Under the pieces are notes generated by a model. The model had not been told where the DNA came from. It worked only from the letters and a program-made list of their open reading frames with translations, and ran no database searches. Positions 22,867 through 34,975 of a stretch of 64,000 nucleotides of DNA are shown here, in pieces; position 1 is the stretch's first letter; every line of letters begins with the position of its first letter. Source of the stretch: Ligustrum vulgare. Lineage: Eukaryota > Streptophyta > Magnoliopsida > Lamiales > Oleaceae. A program made the position numbers and the translations under genes. The stretch is from positions 8,221,501 to 8,285,500 of the forward strand of contig OY743190.1 of the NCBI GenBank assembly GCA_963555705.1, in the 5' to 3' direction.

Positions 22867-23897
22867 AAAAGATTACCTTTTCATTCGAATAATAAATTCT
22901 CTGGAAATATATTTGATCTCATACATATGGACATTTGGGGACCTTTTCATGAAATGACAGTAGAGGGTTTTAGATTTTTTATCACTATTGTGGATGATTG
23001 CTCTAGATATACTCGGATTTACTTGCTTAAACAGAAGTCTGATGTTCAAGTTATTATTCCACAATTCTTCCAGTTGATAAAAACTCAGTTTGGTGTTACA
23101 ATTAAATGTGTACGGTCTGACAATGCGAAGGAGCTTTGTTTTATAGATTTGTTTCATAAACTAGGGGTAATGCATCAATTCTCTTGTGTGGGGAGGCCAC
23201 AACAAAATTCAGTTGTGGAAAGAAAGCAGCAACATCTTTTGAATGTATCCAGGGCTCTTCTATTCCAGTCACGGGTTCCACTAGTTTATTGGGGAGATGC
23301 AGTGCTTACTGTAACGCATTTGATCAACAGGTTACCTTCTCCCATACTTAATTTCAAAACGCCTTTTGAGATTATGTATAACAAGATTCCTAACTACAAG
23401 TATCTTAGGAACTTTGGCTGTCTTTGTTATGCTTCTACTTTACTCAATGGTAGACATAAATTTACTTCCAGAGCAAAAGCTTGTGTTCTGCTTGGCTATC
23501 CTGCAGGGATGAAGGCATACAAGTTGCTAGATATTGAAACAGAAGATCTTTTGTCTATAGAGATATTGTGTTTCATGAAAGCATTTTCCCTTTCTTCAAA
23601 AAGACTTCATCTGACAATGTGTTTCACTTATTACCAGATTTTCACTGTGGAGCTGTCAACACTATTTCATCTACTTCACATCCTTTATCAAAAGTGCTGG
23701 ATTATTCCAGGTTGAGCAAAGATTTTCAGGCTGCTGTCATGTCAATTACAGGGTTTTTTGAACCAGAACATTATTTTCAAGCCAAAGGAATTCCTGAGTT
23801 GGAGACTGCTATGGCTGAGGAATTAGATGCTCTAGAGGCCAGTGGCACTTGGAGTATTGTGGACCTTCCTCATAATCATAAACCTATTGGCTGTTGA
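22867..23897 (+). pseudogene. copia 1 integrase
   Basis: Continues with HMDIWGPF (first catalytic Asp), RSDNAKELC (second) and a GRPQQNSVVERK segment carrying the catalytic Glu. An AKACVLLGYPAGMKAYKLL stretch follows, after which the frame shifts near 23560. The second piece ends with a TGA at 23895-23897 in place of Trp in the conserved 'GCxWVFK'. Confidence 0.8.
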
Positions 23898-25300
23898 TGG
23901 GTTTTTAAGATAAAACAAAAAGTAGACGGTTCAGTGGAAAGACACAAAGCTCGGCTAGTAGCGAAGGGTTATACACAGCAGGAAGGAGTGATTACTTTGA
24001 CACTTTTGCACCAGTTGCAAAGCTCGTAACTGTCAAACTCATACTTGCTTTGGCCTCAATTCATGGTTGGTTTTTACATCAACTAGATGTGAACAACACC
24101 TTCCTTCACGGTGATTTACATGAAGAACTATATATGACTATTCCTCATGGTTATAGTTATAAGGGGGAGAGTTCAACACTAAAAAATCTTGTGTCCAGGT
24201 TACACAAATCATTGTATGGGCTCAAACAGGCTTCAAGGCAATGGAATGCTAAGTTTACTAGTGTTCTTATAAATGAAGGATTTACTCAGTCAGCCACGGA
24301 TCATCCTTTGTTTATCAAGAAGCATTCTACAGTTTTTATGGCACTTTTGGTGTATGTGGATGACATTATAATTGGAAGCAGCAATCAGAAGGCAATTGAG
24401 GTGCTAAAACATTCATTAGATGCAAGGTTCAAACTCAAAGACCTAGGACCACTGAGATTCTTCTTGGGATTAGAAGTGGCTAGATCTTCAAAGGGTATAT
24501 CAGTGTCAGAAAGGCCATATGCACTGCAGTTGTTGTCTGATGAAGGTTTTCTGGGTTGCAAACCAGCCAATTCTCCAATGGAAGCTAATTTAAAACTCAA
24601 CAAAGATGAAGGTGATGAAGTAAAAGATCCAACTGAATATAGAAGGATGATAGGTAAGCTATTATACCTTACAATTACCAGACCAGACTTGACATACTCA
24701 ACTAACAGGCTGAGCCAATTTTTATCCACGCCAAGAAAGCCACATTTAATGGCTGCACAAAGAGTCCTTCAATACATAAAGGGAACTCTTGGTCAGGGAT
24801 TGTTTTTCCCTTCCAAGAGTGAATTGTCTTTAAAGGCATATGCAGAAGCGGACTTTCCTTTTTCAGATGTGTAGCTAAAAGTATTCACAGATGCAGATTG
24901 GGGGGCATGCCCTGATACAAGACGGTCCATTTCCGGATATTGTTTATTTCTTGGAGATTCCTTGATCTCATGCAAATCCAAGAAGCAAAACACTGTATCG
25001 AGATCTTCAGCAGAGGCGGAATACAAGGCAATGGCTAACGCTACATGTGAGTTAACTTGGTTATTGTCTTTGCTTGATGAGCTAGGAATAAATCACACCA
25101 GACCTGCAGTCCTTTTTTGTGACAACCAGTCGACTTTACATATAGCGGCAAATCCGGTCTTCCACGAAAGAACCAAACATGTAGAAATAGACTGTCATTT
25201 GGTAAGGGAGAAAGTACAATCAGGGGTGTTGAAGACACTGCACATATCCAGTAAAGATCAGCTTGCAGACGTACTTACTAAGGCCCTTCACCCCATGTAA
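23898..25300 (+). pseudogene. copia 1 reverse transcriptase and RNase H
   Basis: Fragments in three frames. RT starts in the shifted VFKIKQKVDGSVERHKARL region, then continues in 24050-24874 with FLHQLDVNNTFLHGDL, SLYGLKQASRQW and the catalytic YVDDIIIGS. A TAG at 24872-24874 and a local duplication of the 'AYADADW' segment separate RNase H (24962-25300), which carries [31 protein letters not shown] and [14 protein letters not shown]. Confidence 0.85.
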
Positions 25301-25364
25301 TTCAAGTGTTTAGTTGACAAGATGGGATTGATTAACATTTACAATCCTTCATCTTGAGGGGGAG

Positions 25365-25608
25365 TTTTCGCATAATTGGAATTGGTTAGCTGATGGTTTA
25401 CTAGTAGTTAGCTGGATTAGTTGTTAATTACTTAACAGTTAGCTGTTAATCAGTTAGGATTATCTGGTTAACCACTTCAGCTTATGTGTAAACTTTCCTC
25501 ACTGTATAAATAGGAAAGTCTGCTTGGAATTTGTACTCATTACTTTCATTCAATAAAGAAAAATACTTCTTTCCTCTTCTAGATATTTTTCTCTCTTATT
25601 CGGCAAAA
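25365..25608 (+). repeat. 3' LTR of copia element 1
   Basis: TTTTCGCATAATTGG...ATTCGGCAAAA. It differs from the 5' LTR at roughly ten positions by eye, so the insertion is not recent. Confidence 0.9.
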
Positions 25609-25613
25609 GTTTA

Positions 25614-26370
25614 TTTTGAGAGATTTGAAAGATCTACTTTAGAAAAAGAAATGGAAAAGATAATCCGTAAACTATATGTATAAATAGCATTTGGAAATAG
25701 CTCTTAAGCAGTCTCATCCAAGAAGATCAAAACTGATGAAAAAACTCTCAAATATTATAGCATCTCAAATGTTGCATTCTATTTTTAATGTCTAGTTGAC
25801 ATGACAATGGGTCACGGAGGACAAAACTGATGTGGCGGCATTTATGGTAGAGGAATGTCCAATAGTCTATCCATTTTTAGATCTCACACTAGACACATTC
25901 CACAATAAATAATGTCTTTTTGTGTCAATCTCACTTTTCTATTTCCTCCCTCTCTCACTTTCTCCTATTTTCTCTCTCTTGTCAACATTTTTTTTTTAAG
26001 AAATGTCTTGGATTAGAGATGCTCTTGAATAAATAGGCAGAGAAAGTGGGGGAGGAATGGAAGGGGTTTGGTGTATTGACGTGCGGTTGAAATTATTAGT
26101 TTTAAAAAACACCCGGTTTTTCAAGTTTGACCTATTTTTCTTCATAAAAAGTTAACGCATGTTTGCCTATACAGAATTATAGTAGATATATTCTCAAAAA
26201 TAAAAATTATAGTTGATATTTTCATTTGAGCTAAAATGACGATTATTAACAGCAAACATAAATAGAAAGGCCTACTATTCCATATCAATATGAAAGGGAA
26301 TGTAAATGTACGTAAAAGTCAAAAAGGTCGAAGCATGCATTGACTAATTCGGAAGACTATGGCCTTTTCT
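25614..26370. other. No gene recognised; possible remnant of receptor promoter
   Basis: AT-rich. The last 130 bp ('agaaaggcctactattcc', 'catgcattgactaattc') resemble the sequence upstream of the third receptor copy (about 51480-51570), so this is probably old promoter sequence of the broken receptor gene that follows. Confidence 0.4.
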
Positions 26371-27548
26371 GTCATCAAGAAGTTTATCTATCATCATGGA
26401 AGAGCAATGATGATCCATCTTTTGGAGATTTTACTCATCACTTTGATCCTACTGGTTGTCATAAAAAAAGGTTCGCTGGTGGTATTTAAAAGTGGACAGT
26501 GGAATGGATTCCGCTATAGTGGGGCGCCAAACTTGAGGTATAATTCTATTTACACATACGGAGTAGTTCTAAACAAAAACGAGGCATACTATTCTTTTGA
26601 GATCCTTAACAGACCAATTATTTCTAGATTTACCTTGAGTTAAAGTGGGCTAGGACAGCGCACGGCATGGCATGGATTAATCGAACACAAGAGTGGGTTG
26701 TTTATGTTACTGCTCCAACAGACAATTGTGACATTTATAGACTCTGTGGTACATATGGTAGTTGCAATATTGGATGTTTAGATAGATGTCGGCCTAAAGA
26801 TCCAGGAGGATGGAAAAGTGCAGATTGGTCGAATGGGTGTGTTCGTAAAACTCCCTTGGATTGCAAAAATGGAGACGTATTTATGAAGTATTCTGGTATT
26901 AAATTACCAGACACACAATATTCCTGGTTTAACGAGAGTATGACATTAAATGAATACAAGGTAGTAAACCTTACAAATTGCTCTTGTACGGCTTATTATA
27001 GCTTGGATATAAGCACCGGGGGAACTCGATGTCTACTTTGGTTTGGAGACCTAGTTAACATGAAAGAACTATCTGAAGAAGGACAAGATATTTACATCAG
27101 GATGGCTTCTTCAGAATTAGGTAAGAATTAGTAAACATTCAAGGTTTTAACATCAATGAAAAATCATCCATTTTTTTATTTACATATAAAATTTTGTGGA
27201 GTTGAAAGGAAGGAAAAGAGAAGTTCTCAGAGTAATTTTGTTCGATAGGATTAGTTCCGCTTGGGCTTTGTCTAATCATGTATCTGCGGAAAAAGACGAA
27301 AAAAAACCACAGGAACAGGTGGTATGCAAAATCTACCATTTTCCATTGAAGAAACAAAGCTTTATCTATACTCTTCTAATTGGAATCCTTCTTTTGCTTT
27401 TCTCTATCATCAAGTTACATCCAATTCGTCACTTTTGTTTCAGGCATAGAGCTTCCACTGTTCGATTTACATACAATAACTACAGCTACAAATAATTTTT
27501 CAATTGATAACAAGCTTGGAGAGGGTGGGTTTGGACTTGTTTACAAGA

Positions 27549-29196
27549 TAATATTATCTTTCATTTCTTAATTCAATAGGGAAGGTGCCACAGTGAGGAT
27601 CCATGCTCGAAGATGTTTATCTTGTGTACCAAATTTTTGGATTTTCGACCATGAACAATATCTAATAATTTGTTCGCATAATCATTTACAAATTTACTCT
27701 TCTTTTCATGTGAAATGAAGCCTTTTAATAGACAACAATGTATCATAATCGCACTTGGTCATGTGAAAAGTGAGTTGAAATCTGATGATTTTTATTATGA
27801 GTAGATGATATAAGTTGATATATATTAAAATGGTTTGGTGGATTTTATACGAGGGAAGATCAAAACAATAGGGAGTAATTTTAATTTCAAGGATAAGATG
27901 GAAGAGAAAATTACAATTTATTAGAAAAGATAATGAATTACAGCTTTCTTTTCAAGAATATCATCTCTTTCTCTTAGTTGATTTACTATTTCATCTACTC
28001 TTAATAATAATTTTTTGCGGTCTCATAATTTTCATTTTTAGATTTTCAAACTTCCTTTCCAAAGTTTGAAGTTGACAAGTACGTACTTATTGAGAAGTAT
28101 ACATGTTATTGAGACATCCTATAAATTTTGCACACAATAGTAAGTCTTAAGAACCTTTTTGGTAATATGATTTTTAGAAGTTTTTGTGGTTTTTTTTTTA
28201 AATGAACGTATTTTTTAAAATTTTTTGAAAAGTCAGGGATTGACTAAGAATTGATGGCTAAGATTAAGTTTGAAAAGTTGAGGTGAAAAACATCATTTTA
28301 CCAATAGACTCTTAATTTTTATTGACCAAAAATCATAGGTATCTCCATGAAATATTGGGGTGGGAATACATGAGCATAAAGTGTCGAGCCCAAGATAAAT
28401 CAAACATTTATCTGATGGTTTTTATGAGGAATAGGTGAAATGAGTTGATTTAGATTCAATTGGTTTAGTGGATTTTATATGAAATAAAATAGAAATAGAA
28501 ATAGTTGAGAATAATTCAGTTGGAAGAGGAAATAATTAGGTTGCACGGATACTGACACACGACACGGATATGACACGACTCGGATACGTCGACGCGTAAT
28601 TTTTTTTTAAAAAGTTAGGACACAACACGTTAGAAACACGCAAATTAATTTTTTTAATTTATTATTAATTTAGCCTTATTTACAAACAACACATTGTATA
28701 TTTATTGAATCAAAATGAGGATGTCAAATAAAGACAAACTTGTAAGTTAGATTTATCATTTTTTTTTAATTGCATGCATTTCACCCTTCCCCCTTTTTCT
28801 TTTGATGTATATGGTGTAGCACCGACACGTGTCTAAAGTATACAGAGAGTGTCAGAGTCAGACACGTGTCGGACACGACACACTAACTCCCCACAAAGTG
28901 TCGGTACAACCTATAACTTATCAGGAAAGATAATGGATTGCACTTTTGTTTGTACAATAGAAAAGACTTTTTCTTACACTTCCATTGAATCCTACGGGCA
29001 TATTTATAGGTTCCAATGTTGGTGTAAATTGTGGTTCATTTTCGTCATTTTAGATTATTCTTCGTGCAAAAATTTAATGCCACATTTTTCTTGTTGCCCA
29101 AATTTCTCTAGTATCTTGTAGAGAGATCGTCTTCTAGAAAGAAGCATCATTATTTTATCAACAATATAAACCTTACATGCATAAGTTCTAATGCAA
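27549..29196. other. Intron 3 of receptor pseudogene 1
   Basis: Non-coding sequence between the third and fourth exons. It holds the MITE at 28538-28912. Its left part resembles the first part of the corresponding intron of the intact gene (41790-42110: 'ggatccat/ctcgaag..gtttatcttgtgt', 'tttcatgtgaaatgaag'). Confidence 0.6.
28538..28912. mobile_element. MITE with AGGTTG(C/T)AC termini
   Basis: A 375-bp segment begins AGGTTGCACGGATACTGACAC and ends, read inversely, AGGTTGTACCGACACT. 'GACACGTGTC' and 'CGACAC' motifs sit near both ends. The flanks end in TTA on the left and begin TA on the right, consistent with a short target duplication. There is no coding capacity. Confidence 0.5.
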
Positions 29197-30339
29197 GGCC
29201 TACTCGAGGATAGACGGAAATTGCTATCAAACAGCCTTCTAGAAATTCCCAACAAGGACTTAATGAGTTCAAGAATGAAGTTATTTGTATAGCTAAACTA
29301 CAACATGGAAACCTTGTGAAGCTTCTAGGATGCTGCATTCAAAGAAAAGAAAAGTTGTTGATTTATGAATACATGCCTAATACAAGTCTTGACATCATTC
29401 TATTTGGTAAGAAATTTTCACTTGACGATCACCTTAATAGCACATTCTATTAGGACTACCAGTTATACTTAATGACGTATAAATGTTTCACACACATTTT
29501 TCAAATCCCGAAGCAAAACTTTTCTAATGAATTGTAATGATAGTGTGTATGGAACAAAACTCTTTCTCGACAAATAAAGCTTCATGCTACTGTATGTTTG
29601 AAGAAATATAGTTATAGTTATTGGATTTGATTTCTCATTTCCAATTATCCAACAAATATATATCCTCATAAGCAGAGAAAAACTTTTGGCAGATCCAATG
29701 CTAAGTGCAGAACTTGATTAGCCTTAGCGCTTTCACATTATAAATGGTATTGCTCGAGGACTTTTGTATCTCCATCAAGATTCCCATCTTAGAATCATCC
29801 ATAGAGACCTCAAAGCTAGCAACATTTTGCTAGATTCTGACATGAGCCCTAAGATATCAAACTTTGGCATGGCTAAAAGTTTTGGAGGAAATGAGACTGG
29901 AGCTAACACGAGCTGAGTAGTTGGAACATAGTAATTATCTCTTTCCTATTTTATATGATATTCTTCTCTATTGCTTATAACTTAATTTCTTGATAAAATT
30001 TTATCTTATCATGTAGTGGCTACAAGTCCCCAGAATATGCTATAGATGGCCTATTCTCGTTGAAATCAGATTTATTTATCTTCGGGGTTTTGGTGCTTGA
30101 GATAGTGAGTGACAAAAGAAATAGAGGATTTTCTCATAGAAATCACCAACACAACCTTCTTGGACATGTAAGTACAGTGTACTTATTTCTATAAACTTTG
30201 TAACAAATTTGTCATTTTATCATTTGGATTCAAAAAGATGGTCCTTTTAACTGGTGCAGGCATGGATCAGTTATCCTGATTGTAAATTTGTTGGTCTTTG
30301 ATGTACAAGTTTTTTTTAATTAAAAGAACTCATTTCCAT

Positions 30340-30722
30340 GAAAAAACTAGGTTCCTTGTGTTCTGGACGCATGATAAGCCCACGTGTATGCATCTCTTAC
30401 TTGACATTCAATAAATGAATCTTCCAAACATTCATCTATTAGTTCCAATGCCCTGTCTTCATTCCAAAGGAGCCATGCCTGCAAAAATTGCTCGAGTTAG
30501 CCAGTTTTGTTGCTCTCAAGAAACAGAAGATGAGCATTATGAATTACCAAAAGCTAACTAGGAAAGTGAAATACGATTTGTTTGCACTACTTACATGTCC
30601 TAAAAGGCTGTGATAGTGATCTAGATGTCTGAAACCTTTGTTCCTTTTGCCACTCACTGTCTCCAACAAGAAAACTCCCATGCTGAAGACATTTGATTTC
30701 AATGGAATACTCTGGAGCGATA
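30340..30722 (-). pseudogene. Inverted fragment of a third S-receptor-like kinase (exons 6 and 7)
   Basis: On the minus strand an exon-6 piece (about 30722 down to 30595) reads APEYS, then, after a frameshift, the equivalent of the kinase C-lobe up to GH, followed by a GTAAG donor. After a roughly 100-bp intron ending in ttttgcag, exon 7 (from about 30478 down) reads AWLLWNEDRALELIDECLED then, with a 1-nt loss, CIHVGLSCVQNT. The sequence is clearly diverged from both kinase types of the neighbouring genes (ELIDECL versus ELADT). Exon 6 abuts the LTR element. Confidence 0.75.
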
Positions 30723-30741
30723 TAAATAAATTGGTTATTTT

Positions 30742-30929
30742 TGTAAAACTACCAATTTCTAGAAGAACAAGAAAGAGAGGTAGAGAGAAATGTTTCTCAT
30801 TAGATGTGTATAATATTACAAACTTAAGCCCCTATTTATAGGGGTGATCAATGGCACAATCGTAATATGTAAAGTTTACAGGAATATAATAGTCATTCAC
30901 ATTATATATAAAATATATATTTTATAACA
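30742..30929 (-). repeat. 3' LTR of the gene-carrying element
   Basis: On the minus strand begins TGTTATAAAATATAT and ends GGTAGTTTTACA. Directly outside the internal side lies the polypurine tract (plus strand ctcccccttg at 30930-30939). Confidence 0.8.
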
Positions 30930-30954
30930 CTCCCCCTTGAATGACTCATTATGC

Positions 30955-31560
30955 AATTGTGTGCCTCGTTAAAACCTTGCTAAGAAAATGATAAGTAGAA
31001 CAAATCATGTACTAAAGCTTGAAGTTTTGAAGTGCTACCTCGTTAAAACCTTTTCAGTAAAACCCAGTGGGATAAAACCTGAACAAAGGAAAGAGAGTAT
31101 AGTCGCTGCCTCATAAAAACCTTGTAGGACAAAACTTGGATGAAGGAAAAAGAGTATAGCATGATTCTCCCCTGAAGTATGCAACTGAGTATTCATGAAC
31201 CTTTGGAATATTAGTATCATCTTTCGTTGGGATTATGTACATATATGAAAGTCTCTTTGTGTGTAGCTGATGACATTACATTCTTCATAAGGTGGCTATG
31301 AATTTCTTTATTTGTTGATATCATTCCAGCACAAAACATGTTGAATTATAGCTCATAAATAGCGTTGGTAATGTCTCAAAAACCTTGCTAGGAAAACCCT
31401 ATGGAACAAAACCTTAGCGAAGGGAAAAAGAGTACATTATTCTTATTTATTCTCATTAATACGCCACAATTGCTGCCTCATTAAAAACCTTGCTAGGAAA
31501 ACATTGTAGGACAAAACCTCAGTTAAGGGAAAAATAGTGCATTGAGTACTTATTCCTTTC
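30955..31560. repeat. Degenerate short tandem repeats in LTR-element interior
   Basis: The motif 'gcctc(a/g)ttaaaaccttg', then a 'ctaggaaaac' block, then 'gacaaaacct..gaaggaaaaagagta' occurs about five times (near 30961, 31038, 31107, 31376, 31472). It is non-coding and sits next to the 3' LTR, where such arrays are known in plant retroelements. Confidence 0.65.
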
Positions 31561-33190
31561 ATGGAATATCACAAGTATATTTATGCAATCTTGAGTCTTT
31601 TCATTAGACATATCGTTTATGATGAGCTTCATATAAATTGTTCATAGCTCATGATGTCATATCAAGCAATGTTTCCTCAATTTATCGATTGCAATTTTCA
31701 AATTTAGAATTGATTCACTTCTAATGAATAATCGTATCCAGAATTCACTTATGGTAATAATTAAACATATTCATTTCCATATTCAATTTCTAAAATTCAC
31801 TTCTGGTGAATAATTAGATATTCATTTTCGAATTCACTTCTTTTGAATTTCCAAATTCACTTCGGGTGAATAATCAGTTGCCCAAATATAATTTATAATA
31901 ATAGTACACTCGGATTTCAATATATTATATCATGGGGGTCATTTGTATTATTCTGTAGTGATACAATTCTTTGTATATTGAATCTTTCAGTGATTATACA
32001 TGTATTACAATATGCATAAGTATAATCAATCATTGAAATAGATATCAATTTAGACATATAATCTATAATCATTTTACTTGAAATCTCAACGTACTGCGAT
32101 CAACTGATACATCAAAGAATACTCTCAAAGTATCGAGATGAGAATCATATATTTTGATCTCACTCATTGATATATCAAAGAGCTCAAGCTAATGATTTCG
32201 ATTATAGTCTCATCCACCATATATTATGCCTGTCTTTGAAAAATTTTGGCACGCAATGAGTCGTCTTTTACGACTATGTAATTTTTTTATTTGCACAAAT
32301 AACTGCTGACTTTACACATTTAAGTGTTTGGACTTCAATTCCTTTAACAATAATCCCTTCATTGGATATTTGGCCAAAGTATATTTCATCAACCTCATTT
32401 TTACACAAGAGAGTTGTGTAGTCGGTTTATTTCTCGATTCCAACTCATCTCAACATATAGAGATCTCTTTATATTTTCTATCACAGATACCTGAATATCC
32501 TTTCCTTCAGTTATGTCTTTTTTACTCACCATGAGTATTTTAGCCTCGAAGGGATCAACTCAATTATTCAAGAGATATTTGTTTTGGAATCGATTGTCAT
32601 TATGCTTTAGGCGTGTTTTTCCCATAATGTTCACAAATCTTATATTATATCAATCAGCTAAAAATGCCGCAACATATGTCATTCATATTTAGGGATATAA
32701 TTTCAATCATATATCTGAGTACATTTTGGTGGAGTGTATACATATTGCACTTCTTAGAAATCATAAAGCTTCTTGAACTAATCTCTGTTTCATTATATTG
32801 ACATATGTAGAGTATTGTTGTATGATAAGTAATTTCTAAACAAGTTATTCATAACAAATAATTTGAAGCTTTTAATCTGGATTATCTAACCATTCATTAT
32901 AAAACTTTCGGTTCAATACGGTTTTATTTCACTTCTATGTATGAACATTCGGTTCAATACAGTATCGATGAACTTCTGGTTCGATACTATATATGTATGA
33001 ACTTCGGTTCGATACAATATTTACTTGTTTGAATCTATAAATCAGTACATCTTGATTTATTATATCTAAAAAGGTGATTAGATCAAAATCTCAAGAAAAT
33101 GATCCTTGTCCCTATCTTTTGTTTACAAATCTTTCCCCTTTTTTTGGTGAAATCAATGAGATACGGAGTCACCACTCTTTTTACGCGTTA
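31561..33190. other. Non-coding interior of the LTR element
   Basis: Shows loose repeats of 'attcacttctggtgaataat' (about 31700-31870) and 'gaacttcggttcgatac' (about 32900-33030), plus a patch at 32090-32220 similar to the dispersed repeat at 3540-3660. No coding content recognised. Confidence 0.5.
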
Positions 33191-33198
33191 AATAATTC

Positions 33199-33970
33199 AT
33201 TTGAATAAATTATTTGGGAAGAAGATTAGATCCATCAAAATGGATGTTATATTATCAAGTATTCTGAAATACTACTTTAATCTTCCGATAAATGTTTTGA
33301 AAAAGATTTACCGAGTTCAACTTGAAAGATTGAGGCTGCTGATGGATCAAGGTATCCTAGAAGATGTTCGTTGGTTGATTGAAGTAAAAGTTTGATTAGC
33401 TGGTGAATTACTATATTCATTTTCTAAGTACATAACTGGCTTAAGTAAGAGTACTTTTGCAAAGAAGCGAAGAGCAAAAACATTGAAAGGTTGTTATAAA
33501 TGTGCTCGGTGGACATGTGACACCCGTTGTAAATCAATAGGGTATTCATCTATAAATCGAGATGATAAAATAGATTTCATTAAGGGTGGATTGAGTAAGG
33601 AGTCTTGGATGATATCCGATTGACTCTTGAGACGCACCATTGTGGGTATGTGCAACGTGAACTACTATCTTTATGGGCTCAATTCAACAATGATAAAGAC
33701 CGTTATAGTCTCAAAAATATAATAGGAAAAGATCATATTTTCCAGGCTGTTATAAACAATGATGTTCTAGCTATTCAGCATTGATACAAGGTAAATCAGT
33801 AAATTGTATATATGTATACATATATATTTTAACAAAGTATTTTATATATTTCATTTTTTTTTCTTTCGTGTATTAACAGATTGTCACTGAGAGACCACCG
33901 AAAGAGTATCCATTATTGAACATTAAATATGCTGTCAGAGATATGATCAAAAGTGGTGTCATTTAGTCAA
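33199..33970 (+). pseudogene. Unrecognised host-gene-like coding segment
   Basis: Protein-like sequence runs through three frames. The first piece holds INVLKKIYRVQLERLRLLMD and ILEDVRWLIEV. The second holds FSKYITGLSKSTFAKKRRAK and a Cys-rich CYKCARWTCDTRCKSIGYSS. The third holds HHCGYVQRELLSLWAQF, YSLKNIIGKDHIFQAVINND and, after a GT...AG intron-like gap (33792-33880), an IVTERPPKEYPLLNIKYAVR stretch. Stops and frameshifts break it. The biased codon use and spread Cys residues indicate a decayed real gene, but I cannot name the family. It lies inside the LTR element, antisense to it. Confidence 0.45.
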
Positions 33971-34115
33971 AAGAAAATAGTAACTTTTTTCAAAAGACGA
34001 GCAGTAAATAGTGAATATTTTCGAGTTTAAAAAGTCAAATAATTTCGCAATTTAATGTATCCCAAAATAACATTTTCTTTTTCTTGTAAGTTTTCCTTCC
34101 TTATACTCTTAAAAG

Positions 34116-34785
34116 ATGGAAGGATCAATACTTCGACAGATCAAAACTATCTGTATATTTTGTGGATCAAAAATCGGGAAAGGATTTGAGTATCTAGAAG
34201 CATCAGTGCTTCTAGGGAAGAAGTTGGGAGATAGGGGTATCAATCTAGTGTATGGAGGGGGTAACAGTGGATCGATGGATTGCGTTTCTCAATCTACTCA
34301 AATAGAGAAATCGAGAGTGATATGAGTTATACCTATTCCTTTAGCTGATATCGCAGGAAAAACACAAGGGCATGAAGTACACACGTTATCTATCCATGAA
34401 CGAGTAACTTGCATGTTATATCATTCTGATGCCTTCATTGCCATGTTTGGAGGTTTTGGTACTTTAGAGGAAATCTTTAACATTACCTCATGGGCTCAGC
34501 CCAGTCTCCATAATAAGCCTATTGGCTTTTAAATGTTAACAACTTCTTCGATAGTTTATTAACATTTCTTGATTATGCTGTGGAACAGAGATTCATCTCT
34601 CCATTTTCTAGGAGGATCCTTATTTCTGCTCCCACTATTGATGAAATGTTGGAAAAGTTACAATCATATGTTTCAATACAAGATCCAGTTCCAATACAAG
34701 ATCCAGCAGGAGTTAAAATAGATTGGTCGCAAGGAAGGAGTACCAAGCGAAAATGGAGTCCAATTAATATAAATTTAACCTTGTG
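34116..34785 (+). pseudogene. LOG-like cytokinin phosphoribohydrolase, intronless pseudogene
   Basis: LOG enzymes release active cytokinin bases from their riboside 5'-monophosphates. The frame starts MEGSILRQIKTICIFCGSK and contains LVYGGGNSGSMD (family GGGxxGLMG), then a TGA at 34323 in place of Gly before VIPIPLADIAGKTQGHEV. It continues ITSWAQ..HNKPIG, and ends WSQGRSTKRKWSPININLTL. The conserved PGGxGTxEE appears as FGGFGTLEE, so the leading Pro is lost, and later parts are frameshifted. Plant LOG genes normally have several introns and none is present here, so it derives from a spliced transcript. It lies inside the LTR element, in the opposite orientation to it. Confidence 0.8.
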
Positions 34786-34975
34786 AATCTCTAAAATATT
34801 GGGGGTGGTAGAGTAAGGATTATCTTACTCTTGAGACACACCTCTAATATTGGGGATTTTATGAATATTTAAACTTAATCTTGTGAACCTCAAAAAGATT
34901 ACCGGTGGTAGAGTACGGAGTATTCTTACTCTTGAGACACACCTCTACTTTTGGGGATTATAAATGTTACCCTCT
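34786..34975 (+). repeat. Short tandem duplication after LOG-like pseudogene
   Basis: A unit of about 110 bp, recognisable by 'ggtggtagagta', 'cttactcttgagacacacct' and 'ttggggat', occurs twice (about 34795-34865 and 34905-34970) with small differences. Confidence 0.65.

Larger units (their letters stand above)
20841..25608 (+). mobile_element. Ty1/copia element, full length but mutated, with atypical LTR ends
   Basis: LTRs of 243 and 244 bp bound the element, flanked by GTTTA duplications (20836-20840 and 25609-25613). A paralogous empty site at about 16990-17010 supports the boundaries. Next to the 5' LTR is TGGTATCAGAGC, the initiator-tRNA-Met primer site. A GAGGGGGAG polypurine tract precedes the 3' LTR. 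Order gag, protease, integrase, RT, RNase H defines copia. The CCHC segment ending in KLHGYPPGW suggests the Ale group. Several stops and frameshifts make it non-autonomous. Confidence 0.92.
26371..30280 (+). pseudogene. S-receptor-like kinase pseudogene 1 (ectodomain plus type-A kinase exons)
   Basis: Broken copy of a G-type lectin S-receptor kinase. Exon 1 begins about 180 codons late ([19 protein letters not shown] in a shifted frame), so signal peptide and lectin domain are gone. It then shows WNGFRYSGAPNLRYNSIY, the EGF-like segment (DNCDIYRLCGTYGSC, partly deleted), PAN (TNCSCTAYYSLDIS) and ends at 27120 before gtaag. Exon 2 (about 27209-27320) is frameshifted. Exon 3 (about 27444-27548) encodes [15 protein letters not shown] but its donor is gone (acaagata). 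Kinase exons follow at 29197-29406 (acceptor changed to gcaa), 29693-29930 and 30017-30167. Exon 5 keeps HRDLKASN but has NFG instead of DFG and stops. An exon 7 start is seen at 30260 and then similarity ends. Confidence 0.85.
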
